A DNA stretch of 64,000 bases from CAWFGW01 sp963815495 (GTDB taxonomy: Bacteria > Bacteroidota > Bacteroidia > Cytophagales > JAAEPT01), in contig CAWFGW010000007.1 in assembly GCA_963815495.1 (NCBI GenBank), positions 248,001 to 312,000 of the forward strand, in the 5' to 3' direction. The notes under the pieces are model-generated. The model saw only the letters and a program-made list of their open reading frames with translations, had not been told where the DNA came from and did no database searches. Below, piece after piece: positions 18,655-27,609 of this stretch. Numbering within the stretch: position 1 is the first letter of the stretch; each line of letters starts with the position of its first letter. The position numbers and the translations under genes are program-made.

Positions 18655-19667
18655 CAAAAAAAGTATTAATTATTCGTTTTTCTTCAATAGGCGACATCGT
18701 ATTGACTACCCCTGTTGTCCGTGCGCTAAAAACGCAACTGAAAGCGGAAATACATTATGCGACAAAAAAGAGTTATCAGTTTTTAGTGGAAGACAACCCT
18801 TACATCGACCAAGTGCATTTATTAGGTGATTCCACTTCAGCACTCATAGAGGAACTGAAAAAAGAACAGTTTGATTACATTATTGATCTGCATGGCAATC
18901 TCAGAACTAAGTTTATTAAGTGGTCACTTTCAGGAAAAAGTTTCACCTATAATAAACTCAACTTTGAAAAATGGTTACTGGTTAATTTTAAGATCAACAA
19001 GCTACCTACTAAACATATTGTAGACCGATATATGGAGACCGTTGCGCCTCTTGAAGTAGAATATGATGGCGAAGGCCTTGATTATTTCATTCCGCATAAA
19101 GATGTAGTAGAAAACGAATGGTTGCCCGAAGATTATCGTAAAAATTTCGTGGCCTTTGCTATTGGTGGACAACACGCCACAAAGCAATTGACAGCCAATA
19201 AAATCATTGAGTTGTGTGACAAAATAAATCGACCAATTATTCTTTTAGGTGGTAAAGAAGATGTCGCTCTTGGTGAAAAAATTGAAGCATTTTTCTCCCG
19301 TGCCGATCGATCAAAAAGTACGAACGAAACCCTGCAAACTGAATTCAATAAAAAAACCATTGTATTTAATGCTTGTGGCAAGTTCAATTTAAACCAAAGT
19401 GCTTCTGTGGTGCAACAAGCCAATTATGTTTTCACACACGACACCGGTATGATGCATGTAGCTGCTGCATTCAAAAAATACATCTTTTCAATTTGGGGAA
19501 ATACAGTGCCTGAGTTTGGAATGTACCCTTTTGAGACCCGATTTACTATTTTTGAAACACCAGGGTTAAAGTGTCGACCTTGTTCTAAAATTGGTTATGA
19601 AAATTGTCCGAAAGGACATTTTAAATGCATGAATAATCAAAAATTTGATTTTTTCTTGCCTGAATAA
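18651..19667 (+). CDS. Glycosyltransferase family 9 (heptosyltransferase-like)
   Basis: 338 aa. N-terminal Rossmann motif KKVLIIRFSSIGDIVLTTPVVRALK and C-terminal nucleotide-sugar motif FTHDTGMMHVAAAFKK are diagnostic of ADP-heptose:LPS heptosyltransferase-like GT9 enzymes. Other conserved segments are FDYIIDLHGNLRT and IILLGGKEDVALGEKI. The C-terminus has four cysteines (CRPCSKIGYENCPKGHFKC), also seen in this family. It acts at the inner face of the cytoplasmic membrane on lipid A core or other glycolipids. The ATG overlaps the PolX stop (ATGA), so the genes are co-translated although functionally unrelated. Confidence 0.92.
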   Translation: MTKKVLIIRFSSIGDIVLTTPVVRALKTQLKAEIHYATKKSYQFLVEDNPYIDQVHLLGDSTSALIEELKKEQFDYIIDLHGNLRTKFIKWSLSGKSFTYNKLNFEKWLLVNFKINKLPTKHIVDRYMETVAPLEVEYDGEGLDYFIPHKDVVENEWLPEDYRKNFVAFAIGGQHATKQLTANKIIELCDKINRPIILLGGKEDVALGEKIEAFFSRADRSKSTNETLQTEFNKKTIVFNACGKFNLNQSASVVQQANYVFTHDTGMMHVAAAFKKYIFSIWGNTVPEFGMYPFETRFTIFETPGLKCRPCSKIGYENCPKGHFKCMNNQKFDFFLPE

Positions 19668-20053
19668 TTCCATTTTTTTCTCGATTATATTGTGTTTGGT
19701 GAAATGATTAACCTTTATTTTACCTGGGTCTTTTATTAGAAATGGTGATGAGTCCAAAAATAGTTACTCTTCTTCAAACTCGTTAGCTTACCGCTTTTAG
19801 ACGCTTTCGGCTCAAGCCGCCTAGGCTTTTCCTTTTTCATTGATAAAAAGGAAACAAAAATCTAGACGATTAGGTCGACTAGTGTTAACGACACTAGGAC
19901 GCACCGTTTATATCCTTTTCACCTACTCAAATCGTCCTTTGAAACACAATAAAAGTATGATTTAAACATCTAGCTTTAGCTTTTTGAAAGTTTCCTGTCA
20001 ACTAACTTTTACTCAGAAAATTAAATTCAAACTGCTAATTTCTGATAGTAATT
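19668..20053. repeat. Structured intergenic element, no gene
   Basis: 386 bp between convergent genes without a convincing CDS. About 19790-19960 contains three nested hairpins: CGGC TCAA GCCG (about 19808-19819), TTTCCTTTTT/AAAAAGGAAA with a 7-nt loop (19828-19854), and CTAGTGT TAACG ACACTAG (19879-19897). Their closeness and higher GC than the flanks suggest a repeated extragenic element rather than simple terminators, but only one copy is in this window. Confidence 0.5.
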
Positions 20054-21058
20054 TTAAAATACAAAACTACGTTCACGCTGTTCCGGTGTCCATCGTTTCA
20101 TGACACCAAATTCGTAGACAATAGAAACTTCATGGGACCCGCCAGCTACTTTTAGCGCGGAAAGAGGATAATCGTAGCTGTAATTCAGAGTCATTTTTTC
20201 AAGTTTGAATCCCAATAAAAACGCTAAGGCATCATTTTGTTTGAAGCCAAAATTAGACATCGGCAACCCGCGATAAAAGGTACCGAAAATTAACGCACTA
20301 TATTTTAAATAAGTCCCCACATCCAATTGTTTAAAGCTACCTTGTGAGCGGAGATGAAAAGCTGGCAACAAATCTATGCCATTTTGAATTGGTCCATACG
20401 TATCTCTCAATATCAATTTTGCGCCCCCGCTAAACGAAAACCGAATAGGTAACTTACTAGCTGTATTACCTGTCAACGTTAAATCTGGCTGATTCAAATG
20501 ATGTGCTCCCAAGCTAAACCACAAAGCTTCAGAATAAATCAGTCCACCAGCAGCGATATCAATATGTGCATTAGAATAATTACCATCTAAGAGTTGTTGA
20601 GAGACCCCACCATTCTGCTGATCGCCAAATATTAATTGGTTGATATCTAAAGAAGATCTCACATAACCGATGCGCATGCCACCACGAGCAGTCCAGGATT
20701 CGTTTACCCCAAATTCATATGCATACAAACCATGAATACCCGTTTTATTTAAGAGACTTCCACCTGATTTATCAGATAAAATCATGAGCCCTACCCCACT
20801 TTTCCAATTTTCCTGATAATAATCAGCAACTGCATATTGTGTTGAAAATGCACCTGGCAAACCCGACCATTGCAAACGGGTATCAAAGGAAAAACGTGCT
20901 TCTTTTGCCAAACCAGTAAATGAAGGGTTGTTATATACCCCTGTAGCAAACAAATGACTAAATTGAGGATCTTGTGCTTTTAAATTAAAAACAAGTATCA
21001 CCAAGCCCAACAATAAGCTTCGCTCTACCACAAGAAACCAACTATCTCTGAATTTCAT
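20054..21058 (-). CDS. PorP/SprF family outer-membrane protein
   Basis: 334 aa from ATG 21058. An earlier in-frame ATG at 21094 adds 12 residues but its codons run through a TATTTTTG promoter element, so the inner start is chosen, giving a clean signal peptide (MKFRDSWFLVVERSLLLG ... KAQDP). The family pattern is clear: AQDPQFSHLFATGVYNNPSFTGLAK, SGVGLMILSDKSGGSLLNKTGI, then amphipathic beta strands to the C-terminal KRWTPEQRERSFVF. PorP/SprF proteins help secrete or anchor T9SS adhesins, usually encoded next door. Here no adhesin gene is adjacent, so it may serve a remote partner. Confidence 0.88.
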   Translation of the reverse strand: MKFRDSWFLVVERSLLLGLVILVFNLKAQDPQFSHLFATGVYNNPSFTGLAKEARFSFDTRLQWSGLPGAFSTQYAVADYYQENWKSGVGLMILSDKSGGSLLNKTGIHGLYAYEFGVNESWTARGGMRIGYVRSSLDINQLIFGDQQNGGVSQQLLDGNYSNAHIDIAAGGLIYSEALWFSLGAHHLNQPDLTLTGNTASKLPIRFSFSGGAKLILRDTYGPIQNGIDLLPAFHLRSQGSFKQLDVGTYLKYSALIFGTFYRGLPMSNFGFKQNDALAFLLGFKLEKMTLNYSYDYPLSALKVAGGSHEVSIVYEFGVMKRWTPEQRERSFVF

Positions 21059-21062
21059 CGCC

Positions 21063-21070
21063 CAAAAATA
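21063..21070 (-). promoter_or_regulatory. -7 promoter element (TATTTTTG) of PorP/SprF gene
   Basis: Minus-strand TATTTTTG, 4 nt before ATG 21058. It implies a nearly leaderless transcript and supports the shorter start. Confidence 0.5.
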
Positions 21071-21175
21071 CAATTTTCTATCGTTACATTTCACATATCT
21101 ACCGAGATATCAAGCTTCTCCATATATTTTCAAAAAAATATAGGTTACAGCCTTAGAAAGTCAAATTTAATAGGC

Positions 21176-21183
21176 TAGCTTTG
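21176..21183 (+). promoter_or_regulatory. -7 promoter element (TAGCTTTG) of pyrG-yidC
   Basis: TAGCTTTG matches TAnnTTTG and ends 12 nt before ATG 21196, so the upstream in-frame TTG at 21181, which lies inside the element, cannot be the start. Confidence 0.6.
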
Positions 21184-21195
21184 TACCCCATAAGT

Positions 21196-22836
21196 ATGGA
21201 AGACACAAGACTTATGGGAAGAACAAAATACATATTTGTAACAGGAGGAGTTACCTCATCTTTAGGAAAAGGGATTATTGCCGCTTCGTTAGGCAAACTT
21301 TTACAATCTAGAGGCTACTCTGTAACAATTCAAAAATTCGACCCATACATTAACATTGACCCGGGAACATTAAACCCTTACGAACATGGAGAATGTTACG
21401 TAACAAATGATGGCGCAGAAACTGATTTAGATTTAGGACACTACGAACGATTCTTAAATGTAACTACCTCTCAAGCGAACAACATCACTACTGGCCGAAT
21501 ATACAACTCAGTCATCACGAAAGAACGTGCAGGTGAGTTTTTGGGCAAAACAGTGCAGGTAGTTCCACACATTACAGATGAAATCAAACACAACTTTCAA
21601 CTTTTAGCTGAAAAAGGTGATTATGATATCGTACTAACAGAAATTGGCGGTTGTGTGGGTGACATCGAATCGTTGCCTTATATAGAAGCCATTCGTCAAT
21701 TCCGTTGGGATGTTGCACGTGAAGACACGTTGGTGATTCACTTAACCCTTGTACCTTATCTGAAGGCAGCTGGTGAATTAAAAACAAAGCCTACACAGCA
21801 TTCTGTAAAAGCATTATCAGAATTAGGAATTCAACCTGACATTTTAGTTTGTAGGTCTGAGCATCCTTTACCAGAAGATGTTAAATTAAAAATTGCAAGA
21901 TTTTGTAACGTAGGTCGCGACTCGGTTATCAATTCCCTTGATGCCGAAACGATTTACGATGTTCCGCTTTTAATGAAAAAAGAAGGTTTGGATGAAATCG
22001 TCATGAAGAAGCTCCACATCGAAGCAAAAGGCGATACGAATCTCGAAAAGTGGAAATCATTCTTATTTGATTTAAAAAATCCAATTGAAAAGGTTAAAAT
22101 TGGTTTAGTAGGTAAATATGTGCAATTGCATGATGCATACAAATCAATAGCCGAATCATTTGTACACGCAGGAGTTGTGAACAAAGCGAAAGTTGAAGTC
22201 AAATGGATTCAATCAGATGATTTAGACAAAGCTAATATTGAAAAAACATTAGAGGGACTAGATGGAGTACTGGTAGCACCTGGTTTTGGAAATAGAGGAA
22301 TTGAAGGAAAGCTTGCCGCAATCAAACATGTGAGAGAAAATAACGTTCCATTTTTCGGGATTTGCCTAGGAATGCAGTGCGCAGTGATAGAGTTTGCCCA
22401 AAATGTATTAGGTTTGAAAGATGCTACTTCAGCTGAATTTAATGAGCAATCAAAAAACAAGGTGATTGACTTAATGGAGGAGCAAAAAGAAATCACCCAA
22501 ATGGGCGGGACTATGCGACTGGGATCTTACCCTTGTGATATCATTGACGGTACCTTGGCGGCAGCCATCTATAAAGAAAAATCGATTGATGAACGCCATA
22601 GACATCGTTATGAATTTAATAACAAGTACTTGGCAGACTTCGAAAAAGCTGGTATGATTGCTAGTGGAATTAATCCAAAAAATGGTTTAGTAGAAATTAT
22701 AGAAATACCTAGTCACCCTTTCTTTTTCGGTTCTCAGTTTCACCCTGAATTGAAAAGTACGGTTTTAAATCCACAGCCAATATTTGTAGCCTTTATTAAA
22801 GCTGCTTTAAAACACAAACTAGAACAAGAGAAATAA
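21196..22836 (+). CDS. pyrG: CTP synthase
   Basis: 546 aa from ATG 21196; a further ATG at 21214 (MGRTKYIF) is also possible. It makes CTP from UTP, ATP and glutamine. N-terminal synthetase domain: TKYIFVTGGVTSSLGKGI (P-loop), KFDPYINIDPGTLNPYEHGE, GAETDLDLGHYERF. C-terminal class I glutamine amidotransferase: APGFGNRGIEGK, the nucleophile Cys in FFGICLGMQCAVIEFA, and the His/Glu pair in SQFHPELKS. Full length. It is cotranscribed with yidC (15-bp gap) from a clear -7 element. Confidence 0.97.
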   Translation: MEDTRLMGRTKYIFVTGGVTSSLGKGIIAASLGKLLQSRGYSVTIQKFDPYINIDPGTLNPYEHGECYVTNDGAETDLDLGHYERFLNVTTSQANNITTGRIYNSVITKERAGEFLGKTVQVVPHITDEIKHNFQLLAEKGDYDIVLTEIGGCVGDIESLPYIEAIRQFRWDVAREDTLVIHLTLVPYLKAAGELKTKPTQHSVKALSELGIQPDILVCRSEHPLPEDVKLKIARFCNVGRDSVINSLDAETIYDVPLLMKKEGLDEIVMKKLHIEAKGDTNLEKWKSFLFDLKNPIEKVKIGLVGKYVQLHDAYKSIAESFVHAGVVNKAKVEVKWIQSDDLDKANIEKTLEGLDGVLVAPGFGNRGIEGKLAAIKHVRENNVPFFGICLGMQCAVIEFAQNVLGLKDATSAEFNEQSKNKVIDLMEEQKEITQMGGTMRLGSYPCDIIDGTLAAAIYKEKSIDERHRHRYEFNNKYLADFEKAGMIASGINPKNGLVEIIEIPSHPFFFGSQFHPELKSTVLNPQPIFVAFIKAALKHKLEQEK

Positions 22837-22851
22837 TATCAATCAAACACA

Positions 22852-24597
22852 ATGGAAAAAAATCAAATAATTGGTTTTACACTAATTAGCACCATTCTTA
22901 TTGGTTATATGTTTTGGCAAGAAGCATATGCGCCCGAGCCTGTACCTGTTGAACCTGTTGTTCAAACAGAGAAAGTACAGTCTGTTGCTGTAAAAGATTC
23001 TGTAATAACCTCAGTTGTTGATTCAACTACTTCAAATCAAGTAGTGGAGGAAACGACTACAACGATCGAAACAGAATTAATGTCCATCACTTATTCCAAT
23101 GTAGGTGCCGACATTAAATCAGTCATTCTTAAGAAACACAAAGACTTAAATGATGATGATCTTCAACTAATCGACCCTTCAAACTTCTCGTTTAATATCG
23201 GCTTAGGAAAAATCAATACAAAGAACATCACTTTTACTACCGAGGTTGAGTCAACAACAATCTCAGGTGAAGAAACTACGACCATTAAGTTTAGTTCTCC
23301 TAATGTGGTAATCTCTTACACCTTAAAAGGAAATAGTTATTTGTTGGATTACAACATTCAAGCTCCTGGCGTTAATGATTTAAAAACGTATACTATTGAT
23401 TGGGTAGCGGACATGAAGCGAGTTGAATTAGGGTTAGATGAAAGCTTAAACAATAGTACCATCAACTACTACACGAGTAACGAAGATTTTGACAACTTAG
23501 GAACTGGCAAAGGGACTGAAGAAGAAGAAATTAAAGAGCCATTAAAGTGGTTTTCTATTAAACAACGTTTTTTCAATGTTGGATTAATTGCTGAAAAACA
23601 ATTCACCGATGCGAAATTTAAAACAATTGGTAAAGAAGCAGACTCATCCTATTTCAAGTTAGCAACAGCCGACTTAACAGTGAATGTCAATGGTGTCATC
23701 AATGACAATTACTTGATGTATATCGGCCCGAATGATTACAAAATTGTAAAAGAAATTACTGCTGGTTATCATGAAAATGTTGATTTAGGCTGGGGGATTT
23801 TTGGTTGGATCAATAAATTCATGGTCATCCCTATCTTCAAATTCTTAGAGCAGCACATTTCTAACTATGGATTAATTATTCTTGCTTTAGTAATCATTAT
23901 TAAAATTTTACTCTTTCCGATTGCTTACCGTTCGTATGTCTCTATGGCAAAAATGAAAGTATTGAAGCCTGAGCTGGACGAAATGAAAGAGCGTGTTGGT
24001 GATGACATGCAGAAGCAACAACAAGAACAAATGAAGATTTACCAACAAGTAGGAGTTAACCCGATTAGCGGTTGTATTCCAATGGTGCTTCAGATGCCAT
24101 TCTTGTTTGCGATGTTCCGTTTCTTCCCTAACTCAATTGAATTAAGACACGAATCATTTCTTTGGGCTAATGACCTTTCTACCTATGACGCACCAATCCA
24201 GTGGAGTACGTACATCTGGCCAATTGGTGACCACATTAGTTTATTCTGTGTGTTAATGACAATCACTTCTTTAGTCTATGCTTGGTACAACAACCAAATG
24301 AATCCAGGAGCAGCAGCGGGTCCGATGAAAAACATCGGTTACATCATGCCTGTGATGTTCTTCTTTATCTTAAACAGCTTCTCTGCAGGACTTACATTTT
24401 ATTACTTCGTATCCACTTTAATCACAATCCTTCAACAACAAGGTGCAAATGCCTTTATCGATAAGGATAAGATTAGAGCACAACTGGATGAAAACAAAAA
24501 GAATGCGGGCACCAAGAAAAAATCAGGTTTCCGAGCACGTCTAGATGAGGCGATGAAAGCAGCACAAGAACAACAAGCTTCAAAAAAGAAAAAGTAA
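22852..24597 (+). CDS. yidC: Membrane protein insertase YidC
   Basis: 581 aa. N-terminal transmembrane helix (IIGFTLISTILIGYMFW), a large periplasmic domain (about 60-340) as in Gram-negative YidC, then the conserved five-helix insertase core. This includes ISNYGLIILALVIIIKILLF, the substrate-groove region YRSYVSMAKMKVLKPEL, QVGVNPISGCIPMVLQMPFL and GYIMPVMFFFILNSFSAGLT. The Lys-rich tail (RARLDEAMKAAQEQQASKKKK) suits ribosome binding. Inserts and folds inner-membrane proteins with or without SecYEG. Second gene after pyrG; a strong hairpin terminator follows. Confidence 0.97.
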   Translation: MEKNQIIGFTLISTILIGYMFWQEAYAPEPVPVEPVVQTEKVQSVAVKDSVITSVVDSTTSNQVVEETTTTIETELMSITYSNVGADIKSVILKKHKDLNDDDLQLIDPSNFSFNIGLGKINTKNITFTTEVESTTISGEETTTIKFSSPNVVISYTLKGNSYLLDYNIQAPGVNDLKTYTIDWVADMKRVELGLDESLNNSTINYYTSNEDFDNLGTGKGTEEEEIKEPLKWFSIKQRFFNVGLIAEKQFTDAKFKTIGKEADSSYFKLATADLTVNVNGVINDNYLMYIGPNDYKIVKEITAGYHENVDLGWGIFGWINKFMVIPIFKFLEQHISNYGLIILALVIIIKILLFPIAYRSYVSMAKMKVLKPELDEMKERVGDDMQKQQQEQMKIYQQVGVNPISGCIPMVLQMPFLFAMFRFFPNSIELRHESFLWANDLSTYDAPIQWSTYIWPIGDHISLFCVLMTITSLVYAWYNNQMNPGAAAGPMKNIGYIMPVMFFFILNSFSAGLTFYYFVSTLITILQQQGANAFIDKDKIRAQLDENKKNAGTKKKSGFRARLDEAMKAAQEQQASKKKK

Positions 24598-24617
24598 GCA
24601 ATTCATTTTAAGACATA

Positions 24618-24652
24618 AAAAAGTCCATCCTGATACTAGGGATGGACTTTTT
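24618..24652. terminator. Bidirectional terminator between yidC and the bTHX gene
   Basis: 13-bp stem AAAAAGTCCATCC (24618-24630) with GGATGGACTTTTT (24640-24652), 9-nt loop, A-rich on one side and T-rich on the other. It serves convergent transcripts. Confidence 0.88.
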
Positions 24653-24667
24653 AGTTAAGGTATATTG

Positions 24668-24805
24668 CTATTTTTTTGTTGTTGAAGTTTTCTTTTTTGT
24701 AGTTACAGTTTCAGTCGATTTTGAAGCTTTTTTTCTTGGTCTTCTAACTCCATAACTCCCAATTGCAATTTTACCTTTTGCGGTTGTTCGGTCTCCTTTT
24801 CCCAT
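24668..24805 (-). CDS. Ribosomal protein bTHX (THX family), 45 aa
   Basis: 45-aa basic protein starting MGKGDRTTAKGKIAIGSYG, then VRRPRKKA. The MGKGD..T..GKI..GSYG.RRP(R/K)KK pattern is the 30S-subunit THX family signature known from Thermus and common in Bacteroidota. The tail (KSTETVTTKKKTSTTKK) is a low-complexity Lys/Thr extension. THX binds in a 16S rRNA head cavity and stabilises it. Upstream on the minus strand is a TTGAC ... TATATTTA promoter-like arrangement. It is easily missed by length-filtered gene finders. Confidence 0.9.
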   Translation of the reverse strand: MGKGDRTTAKGKIAIGSYGVRRPRKKASKSTETVTTKKKTSTTKK

Positions 24806-24976
24806 AATTAAACTTTTTAATTCTACATTCTGAATTTAAATATAAAAGTCATGTTATAAAAAGTCAACCCAAACTCGTTTCGCTTTCTAGAACATCATTT
24901 ACTTAGATAAATTGAACCATCGCACTGGATGAAACTTCACACTAGTCAAAGTGTTTAGCTAAAAAACTAATATGAA

Positions 24977-25888
24977 ATGTCTAACTTTACCCAAGTGACA
25001 AAAGCGAAAAACACCATCCCGATATATAGTTTAGACCGTTTTAATAAAACGGATCATAAGCATAAACCTTTTCAGGTGGAGGTATTTGATGCCAACCGTC
25101 ACTTTGAAGTACAATACCCGCACCGACATGATTTTTTTGAAATCCTATTTTTAACCAAAGGTTCAGGAATACATATCATCGACAACAACCAATACAATAT
25201 TAAGCCGCCTTGTGTATTTTTTCTTAGTCCGGGACAAGCACATAAATTGGAGCTCTCTAAGGATGTAGAAGGGTATATTTTTCTCTTTACTTCCGAGTTT
25301 TATCTTTTAAATAAACTCAACCGCAACCGCTTGTTGGAATTACCATTTTTCTTTAACATCCATCAAGAAAACCCTCCACTCCTGTTAAAAGAACCACAAG
25401 ATGTTGCCTTCTTTGCGTCACTTTTTAAAAAAGGTAGTGCGGAGATGCATAACAATGACAAAGATTCCATTGAAGTCATCTATTCCTTATTAGATTTAAT
25501 TTTAAATGCGAGTAATCAACTTTATCCAAGAGGTGACAAAGCAGTAGAAAAAGGAAAAGGACATTTATTGGTTAAGCGCTTTCAACAGTTAGTAGAGGAA
25601 AATTACCATTTGAACCTCAGTATAAATCAGTATGCTGACCAATTGAATGTTACCCCCAATCACCTCACACAGACTATTAAATCACTAACGGGGAAGACGT
25701 CCGCAGAGTTTATTCAATCGAAAGTATCACTTGAAATCAAGCGTTTACTTATCTATACAGAATTATCTTCTTCTGAAATTGCTTTACAGCTCAACTTCAA
25801 AGACCAAAGCTATTTCACCAAATATTTTAAACGAATAACTGGAGTGACCCCAAAAGAGTATCGAGATAAATCCATGAAAAGTACCTAA
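24977..25888 (+). CDS. AraC-family transcriptional regulator
   Basis: 303 aa. N-terminal cupin-like ligand domain (about 20-120) with YPHRHDFFEILFLTKGSGIH and FFLSPGQAHKLELS. C-terminal AraC double helix-turn-helix (about 205-300): INQYADQLNVTPNHLTQTIKSL and SEIALQLNFKDQSYFTKYFKR with GVTPKEYR. It likely senses a small molecule and activates nearby or distant genes. It stands alone 145 bp upstream of ilvC in the same direction, but nothing shows that it controls ilvC. The N-terminal start is an ATG. Confidence 0.92.
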   Translation: MSNFTQVTKAKNTIPIYSLDRFNKTDHKHKPFQVEVFDANRHFEVQYPHRHDFFEILFLTKGSGIHIIDNNQYNIKPPCVFFLSPGQAHKLELSKDVEGYIFLFTSEFYLLNKLNRNRLLELPFFFNIHQENPPLLLKEPQDVAFFASLFKKGSAEMHNNDKDSIEVIYSLLDLILNASNQLYPRGDKAVEKGKGHLLVKRFQQLVEENYHLNLSINQYADQLNVTPNHLTQTIKSLTGKTSAEFIQSKVSLEIKRLLIYTELSSSEIALQLNFKDQSYFTKYFKRITGVTPKEYRDKSMKST

Positions 25889-26033
25889 ACTTTCATCTTT
25901 TTAGCCGTTCTTTTAAAAAGTCTTTGTGCAATTTTGTAACGGATAAAAGTTTAATGTATCAAGAAATACGCTAATTCATAAAAGTTCAATTATTGATCAT
26001 CAAACTTCAAACGATAAAAAAAGAATAAAAAAT

Positions 26034-27515
26034 ATGGCTAATTATTTCAACACACTCCCATTAAGAGAAAAACTAAATCAACTAGGTGTTTGTGAATTCA
26101 TGGACAGAAGTGAATTTTCTGACGGAGTTGAAGCATTAAAAGGTTTAAAAATAGTAATTGTTGGAGCTGGTGCTCAAGGTTTGAATCAAGGTTTAAACAT
26201 GAGAGATTCAGGTCTTAATATCTCCTTTGCTTTACGTCAAGCTGCAATCGATGAAAAAAGAGCTTCTTATGTAAATACTACGGAAGCTGGTTTCACTGTA
26301 GGAACTTATGAAGAGCTAATTCCATCTGCTGATTTGGTAATTAACTTAACTCCAGATAAGCAACACACGAACGTAGTCTCTGCAGTAATGCCATTAATGA
26401 AAAAAGGCGCTACACTTTCTTATTCTCACGGTTTTAACATCGTTGAAGAAGGAATGCAGGTAAGAAAAGATATTACTGTAATCATGGTGGCGCCTAAGTC
26501 TCCTGGTTCTGAAGTAAGAGAAGAATACAAAAGAGGATTTGGTGTACCTACATTAATCGCAGTTCACCCAGAAAATGATCCAGAAGGTAAAGGTTGGGAT
26601 CAGGCAAAAGCATATGCTGTAGCAACTGGTGGTGACCGAGCAGGATGTTTACGATCTTCTTTCGTGGCAGAGGTTAAATCTGATTTAATGGGTGAACAAA
26701 CCATCCTTTGTGGGTTATTGCAAACAGGTTCTATTCTTTGTTTCGACAAAATGGTAGAAAAAGGCATTGATAAAGGATGGGCTTCTAAATTTATCCAACA
26801 CGGGTGGGAAGTAATCACTGAATCATTAAAGCACGGTGGTGTATCTGGTATGTTAGACCGTTTATCCAACCCAGCTAAAGTGAAGTGCTTCGAAATTTCG
26901 GAAGTGTTAAAAGAAATCATGCGTCCATTGTTCCAAAAACATCAAGACGACATCATGAGTGGTGAGTTCTCCTCTACGATGATGGCTGACTGGGCTAATG
27001 ACGACAAAAACCTGTTGAACTGGAGATCATTAACAGAACAAACTAATTTTGAAAAAACACCTGCTGGAAACGTTACAATTACTGAGCAAGAGTTTTATGA
27101 CAAAGGTTTGTTAATGGTAGCAATGGTTAGAGCTGGTGTTGAATTAGCTTTCGAAACAATGGTTGAAGCGGGAATCAAAGAAGAGTCTGCTTATTATGAG
27201 TCACTACACGAAACTCCATTGATCGCAAACACAATCGCGAGAAAGAAATTGTATGAAATGAACCGTGTAATATCTGACACTGCTGAGTATGGGTGTTATT
27301 TATTCGACCACGCTTGTAAGCCTTTATTAGCAGACTTCATGAAAACGGTAGAAACAGACATTATTGGTAAAAACTTCAACGAAGGAAAAGATAACGGAGT
27401 TGATAACAAAACGTTAATTCAAATCAACGAAGAGTTACGTTTTCACCCAATTGAATTAGTTGGTGCTGAATTACGTGAAGCCATGACCGAAATGAAACAA
27501 ATTGCTTTAGGTTAA
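26034..27515 (+). CDS. ilvC: Ketol-acid reductoisomerase, class II (long)
   Basis: 493 aa, the length of the E. coli-type enzyme. It catalyses NADPH- and Mg-dependent isomeroreduction of acetolactate/acetohydroxybutyrate in valine, leucine and isoleucine synthesis. Visible features: Rossmann loop IVIVGAGAQGLNQGLNMRDSG, cofactor-phosphate Arg in SFALRQAAIDEKRASY, LSYSHGFNIVEEG, VAPKSPGSEVREEY, DLMGEQTILCGLLQTG (Mg ligands), and a second knotted domain (VRAGVELAFETMVEAGIKEES). No other ilv gene is adjacent. A strong terminator follows, so it is a single-gene transcript. Confidence 0.97.
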   Translation: MANYFNTLPLREKLNQLGVCEFMDRSEFSDGVEALKGLKIVIVGAGAQGLNQGLNMRDSGLNISFALRQAAIDEKRASYVNTTEAGFTVGTYEELIPSADLVINLTPDKQHTNVVSAVMPLMKKGATLSYSHGFNIVEEGMQVRKDITVIMVAPKSPGSEVREEYKRGFGVPTLIAVHPENDPEGKGWDQAKAYAVATGGDRAGCLRSSFVAEVKSDLMGEQTILCGLLQTGSILCFDKMVEKGIDKGWASKFIQHGWEVITESLKHGGVSGMLDRLSNPAKVKCFEISEVLKEIMRPLFQKHQDDIMSGEFSSTMMADWANDDKNLLNWRSLTEQTNFEKTPAGNVTITEQEFYDKGLLMVAMVRAGVELAFETMVEAGIKEESAYYESLHETPLIANTIARKKLYEMNRVISDTAEYGCYLFDHACKPLLADFMKTVETDIIGKNFNEGKDNGVDNKTLIQINEELRFHPIELVGAELREAMTEMKQIALG

Positions 27516-27541
27516 TTATAATAACCATATAATTATTATTT

Positions 27542-27580
27542 AAGTCCCGTGAAACACTTCTTTCACGGGACTTTTATTTT
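27542..27580 (+). terminator. Rho-independent terminator of ilvC
   Basis: 13-bp stem AAGTCCCGTGAAA / TTTCACGGGACTT (27542-27554, 27561-27573), 6-nt loop, then TTATTTTA. Confidence 0.9.
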
Positions 27581-27609
27581 ATCTTCGTATTAACAAACTA
27601 ATTTAATAT

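Noticed and set aside
19566..19757. 63-codon minus-strand frame overlapping the GT9 gene end
   Set aside because: Mostly antisense to the glycosyltransferase, with low-complexity content and no start context.
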